Positions 1 through 12,432 are shown, counted from the first letter of the stretch. The stretch: DNA of 64,000 nucleotides from Petrosia ficiformis (GCA_947044365.1 OX345636.1:11037809-11101808); one strand, 5' to 3'. The notes: generated by a model not told the origin, from the sequence alone. Translations and numbers: made by a program.

Positions 1-1240
1 TTCACTTGCAATTGAAATGTATGGGCGGCCATTTTTTTGGGTGCATTCCTACATAGAGAGTACTACGTACTCTCTGATATAGTTAGTAGGCAGTTATGGG
101 CATATAACACCCTTGAGATAATTGGTCAAGGGCATAGCCCAAGACTAAATATCCTTGCCGCAAAGTGTAGGCAGAAGAGTATGGTAATCATATTATGTGT
201 CTGTGTGTCTGTCTATCTGTTCACAAATTTCTGGGAAAACTACAAACATTGATGGTTCAAACGAGCTACTGGCAGACTTCAAATTATACAAGGATTAAAA
301 ATAACAACAGGCTTTTGCTAAAACCTTTTGGTTACAAAGTTATGACAATTTATATCACTCACGATTACTGTTTCTAGACTTGAGAATACTCCTGGGGACA
401 TCAGCACACATCTAAACATAACTGCTACTGTATCATGACTATTGCTAGCAAAGCACTGCATCAAAACCAACACAATTAAAGTAGTCCTGGCTACAACCTC
501 GACCACTAGCTCCAAGCATTCTTGCTAAGACATTTTTGTCCTTGACGTTTGTTACTTTATACCTTTTGTATGCATTAAACAATCCGAAGTTAATATTTTC
601 ATGATTATAAGACACAGACCCATACAAATGAGCAATGATATATACATAACACACATGATAATTATTACGATTTTTTTGTGTATTATGTTTATAAATAATT
701 ATTGTGTGTTTCACATGTTTTATTACTTTGCCACGTATGGGTCCCGTCCCGATGGCAGTCGTTACCTCAAGGGTGTTATATGTCCACAACTGCCTCTAAA
801 CAGAGTTGGTTAAATCTGAGATTGGAAACATGCATAAAAGGCAAACTGATCCAGGACACAAAATAATCTTTGTGCATGCAAAAGGGAAAATATTTATGCA
901 TGAGCATAATGATCTTTATATTATCATAAATATTATAAATCCATTAAATTATGAAATGTGTCTTTGCGCAAAATCACATGCATGCAGATTTGCAATAAGA
1001 AGTATTAGAATACCCAGTATATGCGATAGATTAAAGAGTTATATTTGCAATGTGTTAATGCTATACAATTCCAACTCACTGGTTCTAGGTTAGGAAGTAG
1101 ATCATATTGTGTATCCTCTACACCAGATGAGTTTCCAATTTTACCAACTACTTCTTGCACTTTGTGAAATGTGTTTCCTTCTCCAATTTTGGGAAGTGTT
1201 TCTCTTTTTCCAGTGACTTCTCCCTCCTGGAGATCTTTAG
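1..1240. other. Non-coding stretch of the left duplicate
   Basis: No convincing gene. Short open frames here change or break in the homologous stretch at 57392-58178, which argues against coding. An inverted pair of short motifs ('taacacccttgagata' near 106 and 'cctcaagggtgttata' near 765) brackets roughly 100-785, and the same pair occurs in the right copy (about 57500 and 58080). This suggests an old inverted-repeat element duplicated along with the gene. Confidence 0.5.
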
Positions 1241-1247
1241 TATTATT

Positions 1248-3022
1248 TTACTTCTCTCCCATTTTCAATAGATTGGGGGATAGTTCCACACTCACGCCTT
1301 CTTTCTTTAGCTGTTTTATTATGAGAGGATTTTGCAAATCTCTTACAACGGAAGGGACAAAAAATGGAAGAACGGCATATGTTAGAACAATACAGTTCCT
1401 TTTTATGTCAACAATAATCAAGTGAGGAGGCCAGGTAAACATTTTTTGGAAAAATTGTTTCCACGTATATGCAGATTTCCCCTCTTATGTTGTCGCAAGC
1501 TTAACAGTGAACTTGGGTAAACCAACAACAGAACCTGGAGCAAGCTCAGGATTTTTCTTGAAGGCGCCATCGATCAAAGAACTGTAATGGAATTGATGAA
1601 AAATACATTATACTTTTCCTCATACTGGTCAATTTTGGTCTTCATCTCTTCACTTTCGGTAGCTTTCTGAAGTACTTTGATTAACTCATAATTAAGATAA
1701 CCAATGAATTTATTGATAATGAGAAAACTAAGAATGCTTTGTGGAGTTGTTAACGACTGTAATTCAAGCTCTTTTTTTCTGAATTTCTTCAGTGAGTGCA
1801 TTATCCGCCGTGTGATTCAAAGCTTCAGGTCATCTAAATCAACTTCCCTTATTAACTTTTGAATATCTGCAAGCAGTTCTCCAAACTCTTCTTTCAAATT
1901 TTCAGCTTCTACAACTGGATTGCGCTGGTCTATGTTAGATGAACCTAGGAGTATTAAAGGTATATTGCATGAAGCAATTACTGCATGATGATTTGCATGT
2001 ATCAACTACATATACAGATCTATAATTTACCAAGTTCATTCTTTCTAATCATTCCGTGTTCTTGCATTTCTCACTGTTGTGCAACACCAAACTGAGGATA
2101 ATCTAAAATGAAATGTATGAAAATCATCATACATGAACTACAACTATAATTAAACAGAAAATTTCTATAGAGACCTGATGGTATTATAGCTAGCTGTTAT
2201 GGATTGGAGTGCAGTTTTAAATTTGATGTTTACGGCTATAATAAAGGATTCCAATAGTATGGATCCTGTTAAGTATTTCCTAAATTAATAATGATATCCA
2301 TATGTGAACTGCTTGTATAGTAGACAATAAATTCAGTAGGTTTTCCAATGTGGTTATAGCACAGTATTACAGCTATTTGGATTCCTCAGGCTTCAGCCTC
2401 TGAATCCAAATAGCTGCAATCCAACAAAATCAATTAGATCTATATTATACAACCAAAGTATGCACTTCCAGCTGACTTTGTAAAACACTGCCTTCAAAAT
2501 TTAAGGTTGTGGCTAGACCAGCATATTCGTTAGAGTCCAACAAATGGCATAATTCAAATGAATATCATTTCAAACCTCAGGAAATGAACCCATAATGACA
2601 CTAGAAAGGCTGGGAAAGAAAAGTACCTTTACATTGAAGACATTTGGAACACTAACTAACTAACTAACTACTTGTTTAATACCTTCTGATAAGAATTGAT
2701 TGATTTCATTATACCAATTTTTTTTCATTTGGTCAACAATTTCTTTCAGAGATTCATTTTCTTGCACAGCTTCCAAAACAGTCTGCAACATGGTAGGATT
2801 ACTATCTACCCTCATCTCTAAATAGTCCAGTAGAATATCTGGTCCTTTACATCCTTTTTTGGACATTACAACACCTTTTGTAGGCTGGTCAACAATTCGC
2901 GATTGGAATAGCTTTAATGTTAGTGATTGCAGGGTAGTTCTAGATACAGTCAAGGTGTTGCAAATATCTTTGTGACGAGATACCAAAACATCGCTTGGCT
3001 TTGCAGCACCTTTGGCTGCCAT
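1248..3022 (-). pseudogene. CARD-like domain gene, left duplicate, broken
   Basis: Minus-strand gene read as three exons. Exon 1 (3022-2672, ATG at 3022) encodes about 117 residues with a helical, CARD-like pattern: SRHKDICNTL, a run of spaced leucines, ILLDYLEMR and a VLEAVQENESL-type helix. Exon 2 (2102-2031) is 72 nt. Exon 3 begins at 2005. The frame is destroyed in several places. Exon 2 contains a TGA in either plausible frame. In exon 3 an Arg codon has become TGA just after DDLKL, followed by a small rearrangement and a further frameshift near 1575-1600. The 3' part (1442-1248, FTWPPHLIIVDIKRN onward) is open and ends after KMGEK. CARDs mediate homotypic contacts in immune and death signalling; the assignment here rests on pattern only. 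Confidence 0.65.
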
Positions 3023-3389
3023 GACGTAGCCACACCCTCTTATCAAGTAAGTACCTGAAAATGCAAATAAATAAATGCACAAATCATACACATTGTATCT
3101 ACATTTCTACTCACTAGAAAAGCAAACCAACAAAATGTCAACAAAAACAGTTGTTTCGAAATCAGAACGAAAGGAATGGCCAAAATTTACGGATATGTTT
3201 CTCATGTGAGAAATCCGTTCACTGGCACTTTACCTTTTTGAGTGTTTAGTTTTCAGTATTTCTTTACAGGAGTCAATAGAAGAAGCTATACCAGAAGACA
3301 TGATGACTGTATGAAATAAACATCTATCTACATCTATCTATCTATCTATCTTACTAAGTTACTATCTATCTATATCTATTTCTCTTCAG

Positions 3390-3461
3390 TTGCGACAATG
3401 GTGTGAAGGTGCATTTGGTATCCCATACTTGTTGGAACCACGGGTTTTGATGACTTGTCAG
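3390..3461 (+). CDS. Possible short exon of an unrecognised plus-strand gene
   Basis: Flanked by a good acceptor (tctcttcag) and donor (gtgagt), 72 nt, open in one frame (starts LRQWCEGAFGIPYLL). The homologous segment at 61538-61610 keeps both splice signals but is one base longer and has TGA in this frame, so if it is an exon it is broken in one copy. The family is not recognised. It may be an exon of a gene running opposite to the CARD-like gene. Confidence 0.3.
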
Positions 3462-3539
3462 GTGAGTTTTAGTATTTGCTGATCAAGAAACTGAAAAGGT
3501 AATATATACATGTAATTATATACATATATATACATGTAT

Positions 3540-3740
3540 CCACATTTTCTTATCATCCTCCTCTTCCCTCTGTGTTAATCCTCCTTCTCATTTTCTTTTC
3601 TTCCTTCCTTTGCTTCTCGTTCTCTCCTTCTCCTTCCTTCTCCTCCCCCTCTTTCCCCCTTCTCTTCCTCCTCCTCCTTCTTCTTTTCTTCCCATTCCTT
3701 CTTCTCCTTCTCCTCTATTATTCATTCTCTTACTCACCTC
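3540..3740. repeat. Polypyrimidine (CTT/CCT) tract
   Basis: About 200 nt of almost pure C/T on the plus strand. The right duplicate has the same tract at 61690-61900, with different length and phase. Open frames through it are low-complexity (Leu/Pro/Ser or Arg/Lys/Glu/Gly) and are not taken as coding. Confidence 0.85.
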
Positions 3741-4400
3741 TTTAAAAAAACTTCATTATTTTCATTCAGTGTACAATATTAGCTATTGGGTGCACATTAA
3801 TATGCTTGAGTGAACAGTTTAGCACAGCTTGTCCATCCACCTTCCATTATTCATCCATTCATCCTCCATCCATTCATTTATCAATCATTATCTTTGTTTC
3901 CCACCTCCTTTGGTGTTAGCTGGGAAGAAATATCCATCAGTAGGTTTCCACAAGCAAGAATGCCCACCTGGGGTCTGCATTTATCTATCTATCTACCTGT
4001 TTATCTCTATGTCTATCCATCTATCTTTTTCTTTTTGGTTGCCACATTGATAGTGATGACAACCACAGTCCCATACTTGGAACCAGCTATATGCTGTTAT
4101 ATGTATGTACATGTATGTATGTATATATGTATGTAGTTATATATATATATACATGTATATATGTCATGATGAAGCCACCCTTCAAAGCTTCCGACAGTGC
4201 TATAATGTGCTACATGCAGCATGATTTGATATGCGCACCGCGTGGTTTGTGGCTTCATCCACATGACTTTGAAGTCATGAAATATATTTGTTATGTCATA
4301 TAATCACCTCTCCCTCGAGCCACAGGCCCTCCATCTCAGTAATTATGAATCTGATATAGCACTGGTGGCATGACATAACATTAACATATATACAATATAC

Positions 4401-4820
4401 AAAACAAGATATTTAAAATTTCTTCAAAATCAAAGTGATGTAGGGATGACAAATGTAAAGGAACAAGATAGGGATGATGATAATTGGCATCCTACATTAC
4501 CTTATTTTTGTAACACATTTTTCATTCTATTGGTAGAAAGTTGATACTGTTCAATTTTTGGATGGACTTTGTGTTCTTTGTTTTTCTATAGAATCTTATT
4601 CTGCCCTGGTTTTATGGTTTTCGATACCAGTAAAATTAATTACATCAATAACTATGTATCAAATTATATAAAATTTATGAATACTGGAATTTCAAAATAT
4701 ATAGGTGATGTAGGGATGCCAAATTATCATCATCCCTATCTTGTTCCTATATTTTTTTATACATTTGTCATCCCTACATCACCTTGATTATTGAAGAAAA
4801 ATTTTTAATATCTTGTTTCC
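4401..4820. mobile_element. Foldback MITE-like inverted repeat (left duplicate)
   Basis: Two inverted arms of roughly 130 nt. The left arm runs from 'aaacaagatattt' through 'gtgatgtagggatgac'. The right arm is its imperfect reverse complement, ending 'atcttgtttccc'. The centre has no coding potential. The same structure is present at 62582-63006, so it predates the segmental duplication. A shorter relative with the 'gatgtaggga' core lies at 56308-56578. Confidence 0.7.
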
Positions 4821-5066
4821 CAGATTTTTTCATGATCACAGTTTCAATTGCTGTGGTAAAGCATAAACATTTTATTAAATAAAATACACACCCACAGTAA
4901 TTACTATCACAATGGTGTTTTCATACAAACACTGCGTTGTAAGCTAGCAGGGCCATATGAGAAAGGGCATATTTAGTAAATGTGGACCAAAATACATTAG
5001 AATACGACCACAATAATTTATGAAGATTTGATTTATGAACTAACTTGACTTTCACTTTATTTTTAG

Positions 5067-5147
5067 AGTTATTTGTTTGACCCAAGACCAAGAACAAGAA
5101 AAGTGGGTGCTTTTGGAGTTTCTAAAGTCCTTATTGCTAAGACACAG
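5067..5147 (+). CDS. Possible short exon of an unrecognised plus-strand gene
   Basis: Begins after a pyrimidine-rich acceptor (atttttag) and reads SYLFDPRPRTRKVGAFGV and on. The homologous position 63253 preserves acceptor and frame (SYLCDPRTRN...) for about 20 codons, then reaches TAG. Conservation of acceptor and frame is the only support. No start, stop or family is recognised. Confidence 0.25.
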
Positions 5148-5165
5148 TTAGCTTTTTGTTCTTTA

Positions 5166-6650
5166 AAATACTGTTTTTGGAGGTATTGAAGGTTGTAGAT
5201 TTGTATTTCTGGCACTGCAGAATCATTTTTAATGCTCTTATAAAATGCTATTATCTACTTTACTGAAATATAGTCCCACACACTTGGGCATCTGCCCTCA
5301 TGTGTATTTCAGTAATAGACCATGTGCACATTCTATACTCTAACATACGTGTATATAATATAAACATGTAATGTACATAAATTATGTACTTGAGGATGGC
5401 ATTTTAGGATGTATAGTAATTACATGTGTATGTGGATGGATAGATGGGTGGATGGTTAAGGTTCAAAAAGCTGTATGATATTGTTGGTTAAACATTCCAA
5501 TATGGAACAGAATGTGTATAGTCAGTCTCATATTTCACCAGTTCAGAGGTCAAATTCTGAGCTATTTGAAGAACTTGATGAGAGTTTTGAGTAAACATCA
5601 TCTTCTAATTTGTAAAGTTCATCATCCAAATAATAGTTTCTGTAGAAGATAGTTTTCTTTAACGTGTCAAGGTGATGGATGATACACTACACATGCAACA
5701 GTAGGATGATAATCCTGGTTCTTCTCAATACTTCATGAATATTGTCTTTCTATTCCCAAATATAATTGAATGCATTCACAAGTGTGATTGGATAATAACA
5801 TATAATATTAGACTATGACTCATTATGGTTGCTTTATGAGTTATTATAAGTTATATGATGAGTTTGATTTTCCCTGCTGTATATAAACTTCGGGTCATGT
5901 GTTCTTTTTAGTTCAAATTCTATATCTTTCGTTCTCTTTTTGTCATCTCATTAACGATCTATTATCTTTTTCAGCTTTGTTTTGTTTCACTTTCGAGTTT
6001 ATTTTCCTATTTCTTGCAACCTTGGGATCTTGGTTTTCGAAAGTATGCATGCTATGCTCCAATACTTAAGAGATTTTCTCCAATTTTGTACCCAGTATGC
6101 TCCATATTTTCCTTCAATTTCATTCAAAAGAATCAGAAAAATGACAGTATGAAACTTACTTAAAAACTAACTGAATTGCATAATATACTTTTTGTGGACC
6201 ATATTACACATGTCTAAGCCATGCTATCATTCAAAGATTCAGCGTCCATCTCAGAGTATTATTTCATTTTATTGATATATAATTTTCTATGAACCAGTAC
6301 ATATTGTACAAAGGTGTATAAATCATTATTCTATGAATTGTTGCTTTTAATTTTTGTTGTTAGTGAGACATTAGGGGAGCTACACATGTATATGTGATAC
6401 ACCAGAAACTGTGGAATTGCCAGGAGTTACCTGTATTGCTCCGGGACCATATAGTTAGGAGGATGCCGGCAGAAACTCGGAGGTCACCACATAACAAGGA
6501 GTAAGGTGAGCTCTTATTTTTATTTTTTCATATTCCTCCCTTGCAATTTGCAATTCTTTTATGCTCCATTGTCTCTCTCAGTTGTTCTAATAGCATATAA
6601 TGGTTTTGAGATGTTTTTGAGATGCATATTAATCCACATTACACAGTATC
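5166..6650. other. Non-coding; end of left duplicate and unique AT-rich DNA
   Basis: No reading frame with exon-like borders. Homology to the right duplicate continues to about 5965. Beyond that the sequence is unique within the window and featureless to me. Confidence 0.5.
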
Positions 6651-6659
6651 CACGTAGGC

Positions 6660-7323
6660 ATATGTCTGAGCTATGCACTCTGACAGTATAATTCAGCTGG
6701 AACAAAGCATACATACATATCCATACTATACCATTGTATGACATACTGTATCCATTGTATATATGACATACTATACCATGGATATACTGTATCCATCAGA
6801 GTGTATGTATAGTACAGAACATAGTATATGTGTACTACATGGATACACTCTGTTCTGTACTATACACTCAGAGTGTATAGTACAGAACGTATATGTAGTA
6901 TACATGTATATATCTGTACTACCATGGTATACATGGATACACTATCTATGCAGGCATATATCAGAGCTATACATTCAGAGTGTATAGAAAGAACGTAGTA
7001 TATGTGTACTACATGTGTTCTATAGTCTGTACTATACACTCAGAGTGTATAGTACAGAACATATCTGTACTACCATGGTATACATACATGTAGATACACT
7101 GTATCCATGCAGGCATATATCAGAGCTATACATTCAGAGTGTATAGAAAGAACGTAGTATATGTGTACTACATGTGTTCTATAGTCTGTACTATACACTC
7201 AGAGTGTATAGTACAGAACATATCTGTACTACCATGGTATACGTACATGTAGATACACTGCAAGCGTATATCAGCACTGTATTCTCAAAGTGTATCTATA
7301 GTATAGAACATAGTATACATGTA
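6660..7323. repeat. Palindromic tandem array, period about 159 bp
   Basis: The clearest two units begin at 'caggcatata' 6951 and 7110 (spacing 159); more degenerate units lie on either side. Each unit carries inverted motifs, notably 'actatacactcagagtgtatagt', whose halves pair with each other, and 'accatggta'. Matching sequence resumes at 8846-8905 and 9400-9475, showing that the 7324-8845 transposon and the 18-bp minisatellite arose inside the array. Confidence 0.75.
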
Positions 7324-8845
7324 CAGTAGAGGAGATAAAAAAGTTAACGTTTCGTAATAGTAGAACAATCATTTACGGTTCCATTTGTTGCTGATTACAA
7401 TTGCAATCGTTTTTTAAAAACGATGCTGATCGTTTCGCGTTAGTAATTAACCTATAATTAAGTGGGCATTTTTGTTTACCCTAAAAACACATGTACATGT
7501 GGGCAAACCACTTATTATGTGTGTGCATGCAATTTGTTTGGCATCAGTTTATTCCCTGGTAACCGAAATTCCTGCCGTATACTGTGTGTTATCTAATTAT
7601 AGTCAGGTGTGGGCAGGGCGGCTCAAAGTGTTTTCACAAAGACAACGAAAGATTGGCAAGAAACGAAGCTTTTTGTGGTCATGGACTGGGTAAAAATGGT
7701 GTCTGAAGAGACAAGTGACTTTATATATGGCTGGCTCAGAGACCTAAAATCTCTTCAAGTCGCCCTCAAGTAAGTCCTAAAGTAGTTGGAAATGGCGAGA
7801 AGACAAGAATAGAACCACTGTTGGTGGCTAGATTTGACGCTGAAGATCTGGCAGATGAGAGATCGACATCAGTGGCTCAATATAAGACAGCAAGAAACAA
7901 GTGCCAAAGAAATCGTGACTTTTTACAGTAAACTTTTCATTGTTTGTTGTACAGTTTTATAAAAAAAACTGCAGTTTATGATACAATGGAAAAAAGTATC
8001 TCATGAATCAAACTGTATACCGTAACCTTAACAAAGCCTATGATGTCAAACTTATGCTTCGTTATCACCAAGAAGAGCCCAAGACGAGCATTTCAAAGTA
8101 TAGTAGTACCACAGGCAATGCCCACCTATACAACCTTGTACAACTTATACATTTTAAACACCAGTGACTTTTAACTCATGTATTTCAACAGAAGACCTTT
8201 TAAGAAAGCCATAGATACCAAAAACATGCTTCGTTAGCTGCAAGAAAGCAGCAAGGCGAGTGTTTGAAAGTGTAGTAGTCAGTGGCGACGCCCACATTTG
8301 GCATTCATGTGGTTTCTTGTTGAAATACACATGTGCAAAAATTGCTTTAATGGTCTTTCAAAACGTTTTCAATCGTAACAAGATATATAGAGAAATAAGT
8401 ATCCCTATGATTCCTATGTAGTGTCCAACATTCAGTAATCATGGCTGACTCTGAAACACTACATATTATTATAGTTATTATTTAGACTATATGTCTACTT
8501 TTCTTACTTTTTAGACGTGTATTGCACTTTCTATGAGCAGCTTTCTTCCTGCTGGTCTGTAGCTATAGAGCTTAAGCATGCTTTCTTTTACACGTCATGC
8601 CCATTAATTGACTGAGCCCCCCGGAATGATGCAACTTCTTTAACTACGTATACAACAGCATGCTCGCGCAAGTGACACAAACATATATACATGTATATAA
8701 ACATACTGTACATTGAACCTGTGAGAAAGCGATCATAGAGATGGCCCTACGGGCCATAAAAACGATTCTTAATTGTAAAAACGGTAACAATCAGAGAACG
8801 ATAGTAGAATTATTACGAAACGTTAACTTTTTATGTCCTCTACTG
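7324..8845. mobile_element. TA-flanked DNA transposon (Tc1/mariner- or pogo-like)
   Basis: Ends are inverted repeats: the left end begins 'cagtagaggagataaaaa' and continues to 'gttaacgtttcgtaata'; the right end is the reverse complement with few differences, ending at 8845. Each end is bordered by TA (7322-7323 and 8846-8847), the hallmark duplication of Tc1/mariner-type elements. The inside has no intact transposase. An open stretch at about 7722-7928 (Lys/Arg-rich) is unrecognised. A member of the 0.5-kb MITE family (8378-8763) is nested inside. Confidence 0.75.
8378..8763 (+). mobile_element. MITE family A, copy 1 (diverged)
   Basis: Family A, as seen in the window, starts near 'aacaagtgtatatagagaaa' followed by 'atccctat', contains 'acgcgccacgcccattaatt' and 'ccccgggaatgatg', and ends 'agggatggccctacgggcc' plus 'ataaaa'. 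The subterminal 'catccctat' blocks are inverted to each other. This copy is diverged (starts aacaagatatatag) and lies in the TA-flanked element. Confidence 0.7.
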
Positions 8846-8922
8846 TATATCTATACTACCATGATATACATGTATATCAGAGCTATACACTCAGAGTATA
8901 ATATTTATAGTACAGAACATAT

Positions 8923-9400
8923 GTAATTGTAATACCACAGGTAATTGTAATACCACGGGTATTTGTAATACCACAGGTAATTGTAATACCATAGGTAATT
9001 GTAAAACCACAGGTAATTGTAATACCATAGGTAATTGTAATACCATAGGTAATTGTAAAACCACAGGTAATTGTAATACCACAGGTAATTGTAAAACCAC
9101 AGGTAATTGTAATACCACGGGTATTTGTAATACCATAGGTAATTGTAATACCACAGGATACCACAGGTAAATGTAATACCACAGGATACCACAGCTAATT
9201 GTAATACCACAGGATACCACAGCTAATTGTAATACTATAGGTAATTGTAATACCACAGGTAACTGTAATACCACAGGTAATTGTAATACCACAGGTAATT
9301 GTAATACCACAGGTAACTGTAATACCACAGGTAATTGTAATACCACAAGTAATTGTAATACCACAGGTAATTGTAAAACCACAGGTAATTGTAATACCAC
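8923..9400. repeat. 18-bp minisatellite, about 26 copies
   Basis: Unit 'gtaattgtaataccacag', with variants (aaaacc for aatacc, ggtattt for ggtaatt) and a few 12-bp partial units (about 9160-9230). Because 18 is divisible by three, every frame stays open, giving artificial hexapeptide-repeat frames on the minus strand. I do not treat these as proteins. Confidence 0.95.
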
Positions 9401-9479
9401 ATATGGTACATGTGTACTACATGAATACACTGTATCCATGCAAGCATATACATTGTATCAGATCTATACACTCAAGTGA

Positions 9480-11429
9480 TGTCCCAAATTTCCCATCAAA
9501 GGCTAAGATTACTTTGATACTGATTGAACCCTAACCATAAGAGAACCCTAACCTACCCCTGACATTCATGAGATTTTGATGGCAAACCTGGACATTATTG
9601 GCCTCGAAAAATATCACTATTCCTGAAGTAACACTGAATACTACATGTATGTGTGTATCTTTCTAAATGTTAACATGCTTGTGGATTTAACTAGTACTAC
9701 TACATGTAATTTTGTTCTTTGAACATACACAATGTACTATACTGATTGTTAGTTGTAGTTTCCACATGTTTTAGGTGAAATTATTTCTTACTGCTAGTCT
9801 CAGTGATCATTCATTCTTTTATGTGCCATGCCAACGTATTGACCTAGCTTCATCTGTACTACATGTATAATACAGTATTATCAACTATAGGTATTGTTAT
9901 TGAGCAAGGATTATGCTTGCCTATATTTCCAGCCTGAGTGCACCGCTTGTGGGATGTGGCATCAAAGCCATACATGTAGTTTTTCCGGATTCCAGTTTTA
10001 TACATTTCCACCTTTATTGCTCCATCTTGTGGGTCAGAAATATTGGTGAAAACAAGATATATAGAGAAAAAAGGATCCCTATAATTGCTCTGGGACTCAG
10101 TAGTCATGGCTGACTATCTGCCTGAAACACAACATACAGCCTATTATTTTGATTATCTACTCTCCTTACCTTTTAAAGGATCTTGTAGAAAATCAGGAAT
10201 ATATATCAGTTAAAATCGCTAGCTATCAGTTGCAATTTCTACATACGCTACAGGGGGTGGTTGAGGATTTGAAATTTGGGGGGGGGGGGGGGGGGGGTGG
10301 GTGTATGGGGGAAGGGGCAGTATATTTTTCATACTTGTAGGGAGTTCTGGAGGCATCCAGGACAATTTTGATTTTGAACCTCTAAAAATGGTAATATGGT
10401 GCAATCTGGGAGTCATACCAGTTCTTTAACTACATATATAAATTACATATTCTACATGCATGTATTCAAAATACTACTTGATACTAAGTACATGTAAGTA
10501 TAAATGAATACCTTTCTTGCTAGAAGTGGAAGTAATTCTACTTGTTTTTTAGCCAAAAAAACAGTCATTACCATGTGGGTCTGGCAATTTTGGGGGGGGG
10601 GGGGTAGGGGTGTGAGGCGTGTGATGGCTCCTCCACTGAACTACAAGCAGTTTTTTTTCTTTTTTGCAGTTCTAGTCTGTAGAGCTGGAGCATGTGTTCT
10701 GTATTTCTGTATTGTACTCTCTATGTAGGGATGGCTGCCCAGACCACACTATTTTCTTTGATTTACAAATAATACTGTACATTGTATTAAAGGTTCAATC
10801 ACCATTTGTGTAACCGAGACAATATGTGTGTATCTGTGTATGTATATGTATGTGTGTGTCTGTCTGTCTGTCTATATATGTATGTATTTTGTAAGTATAG
10901 GGAGTCTGTGACTATCCTACGAGGTGGTGGGTTACCCTTCACTCTCCCTTGCCCTTTAGTTTCTGATCTCTCCTTCCACTTTTAATTAATTTTTAAAAAA
11001 GATTTTTAAATGCTTCTTTCATGTGTGGAATGGGCAGTCTGGCCTTGGGAACCAGAAATGGGGGGGGGTTAAAGAAATCTTCAGCGGGGCCCCAATCCTC
11101 TCCCTTCTAGATCTGCTCTGATCCAACATGTGGTAAACTTTGACTTTAGATTGACTTGGGATTGTTTATGTAAGATAATTGTGTGAAAGATACACATGGC
11201 TATTTTAATTATAAGAATCATAATATTATAAAGGTGACTGTTATCACATATTTATGTTATTTACCTTTTACTAATTGTTATTTCTTGAGTGAGTAATGTT
11301 TGCTTTTAGACAGTTGCAGTCTAAACTTACATGTGCTCAATTAGAAATGAAAAATTTCATTTTAATTAATTATTTATTTCTTTCTTTATTAAATTTTAAT
11401 CATCATTATTATGTTAATTTATGTTTTAA
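9480..11429. other. Non-coding, repeat debris
   Basis: Includes a short inverted-repeat fragment (about 9477-9592, 'gatgtccca'/'ccatcaaa' motifs, echoed at 28848), a degenerate family A MITE from 10051, poly-G runs (about 22 G at 10270 and 13 G at 10592), and a diverged copy of the block found at 23-25 kb ('ggccttgggaaccagaaa' at 11042). No gene seen. Confidence 0.5.
10051..10735 (+). mobile_element. MITE family A, copy 2 (degenerate, interrupted)
   Basis: Starts 'aacaagatatatagagaaa' then 'atccctata'. The body matches family A to about 10250, then poly-G-containing sequence intervenes. An 'agggatggc' resembling the family terminus occurs at about 10728. The end is uncertain. Confidence 0.45.
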
Positions 11430-11980
11430 CCCTTAGAGGACTGATATCACATGTGACATTTGACCCCTATGCAGTTCGAAGTGTGTTCCTAGTATTACCA
11501 AATACTCCAAATGTCTATAATTGGTGTTAGGGATAAGGGCATGAAAATGGCTTGAAATGTTGATAGATTTTCAGCCACCCTTTGGCCTAAATATGGAGTA
11601 TGAGGGGAATTTTAAAGGGGGTAATGAGGGTTGGAAGGGGGCGCAGCTGCTTGCCACCCACGCAATTTAGGGATTCAGTGGCCCCGCCCACACAATTTGG
11701 TGAGTAGCTGAGACATTTTCCTGGCTATAAAACCTGATATCGTGAGTGTAGCTGGTGCCAACATGCAGTGGAGTCGTTTTGTTTCCCCCAGTTGCAGTCA
11801 AAAGAGGGAGAACACTGAATTTGAATTAGTCCTATGAAGTGCTTGCAGACTTTCGAGTCCTAGTGTAAAAGGAGCCAAGTTTGGGCTACTGAAAGTGAAT
11901 GGTGGTCAAAATATATGCAGCAGAGTCGCCAGTGTTGGAAACGAGAAACATTTTGAAAAGCAAGCTCAGTCCTCTAAGGG
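11430..11980. mobile_element. Non-autonomous piggyBac element with TTAA duplication
   Basis: Perfect 15-bp terminal inverted repeats (CCCTTAGAGGACTGA and its reverse complement) immediately flanked by TTAA at 11426-11429 and 11981-11984. A TTAA target and CCC-type termini are the signature of piggyBac transposons. The 551-bp interior has no transposase, so it would depend on an enzyme in trans. Confidence 0.85.
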
Positions 11981-12019
11981 TTAAAATTTTATAATTTAGC
12001 TTCGGTAGTAAAAGACAAT

Positions 12020-12155
12020 ATTGTATGTATGTACATGTATGTATGTATGTATGTATGTATGTATGTATGTACATGACATGTACATGTACATACATACATA
12101 CATACATATATATATACATTGTATATATATGTATGTATGTATGTATGTGATTACT
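12020..12155. repeat. Palindromic (GTAT)n/(ATAC)n microsatellite
   Basis: A run of (GTAT)n turns into its complement (ACAT)n around 'catgacatgtacatgtac', so the tract can fold on itself. Frames through it encode Tyr/Met/Cys/His low-complexity strings and are ignored. Confidence 0.9.
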
Positions 12156-12432
12156 TTAATGATGTGTGTAAACACTATGTGTACATGTACAGTACATGTA
12201 TATGCAATAAAAAGTCACTATACAGTACAGTAATTACTCAGTAGTTCAACAGTACTTTGAACAGTAATTGTTATGCAGGTCAATTAAACACCACAGTAGT
12301 GAGACAATAATTTCTATACTAAGGTAATTACTATTACTGTATGGCAGGGTTTCAAATTTTTGGACATTCGCCCCCCTTGGGAATTTGATTGCCCAAAAAT
12401 ATTTTTAATGTTAATAGTTAGCTGAATACAAC

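Larger units (their letters stand above)
1..5965. repeat. Segmental duplication, left copy
   Basis: This stretch matches 57392-64000 in the same orientation and order: a 5' non-coding block, the minus-strand CARD-like gene, a polypyrimidine tract, a foldback element, and a non-coding block ending near a shared 'ctgctgtatataaact' motif (about 5880 here, 63950 there). The copies differ by many substitutions and small indels, so the event is not very recent. The main structural difference is a ~1.1-kb piggyBac-containing insertion present only in the right copy. The right copy runs off the window, so the true end is unknown. Confidence 0.9.

Noticed and set aside
8891..9439. 182-codon minus-strand open frame of repeated hexapeptides
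   Set aside because: It is the translation of an 18-bp minisatellite; all frames stay open because the unit is divisible by three.
9530..9565. Repeated 'accctaacc' words considered as interstitial telomere repeats
   Set aside because: Only three imperfect occurrences in non-tandem context, within a small inverted-repeat fragment.
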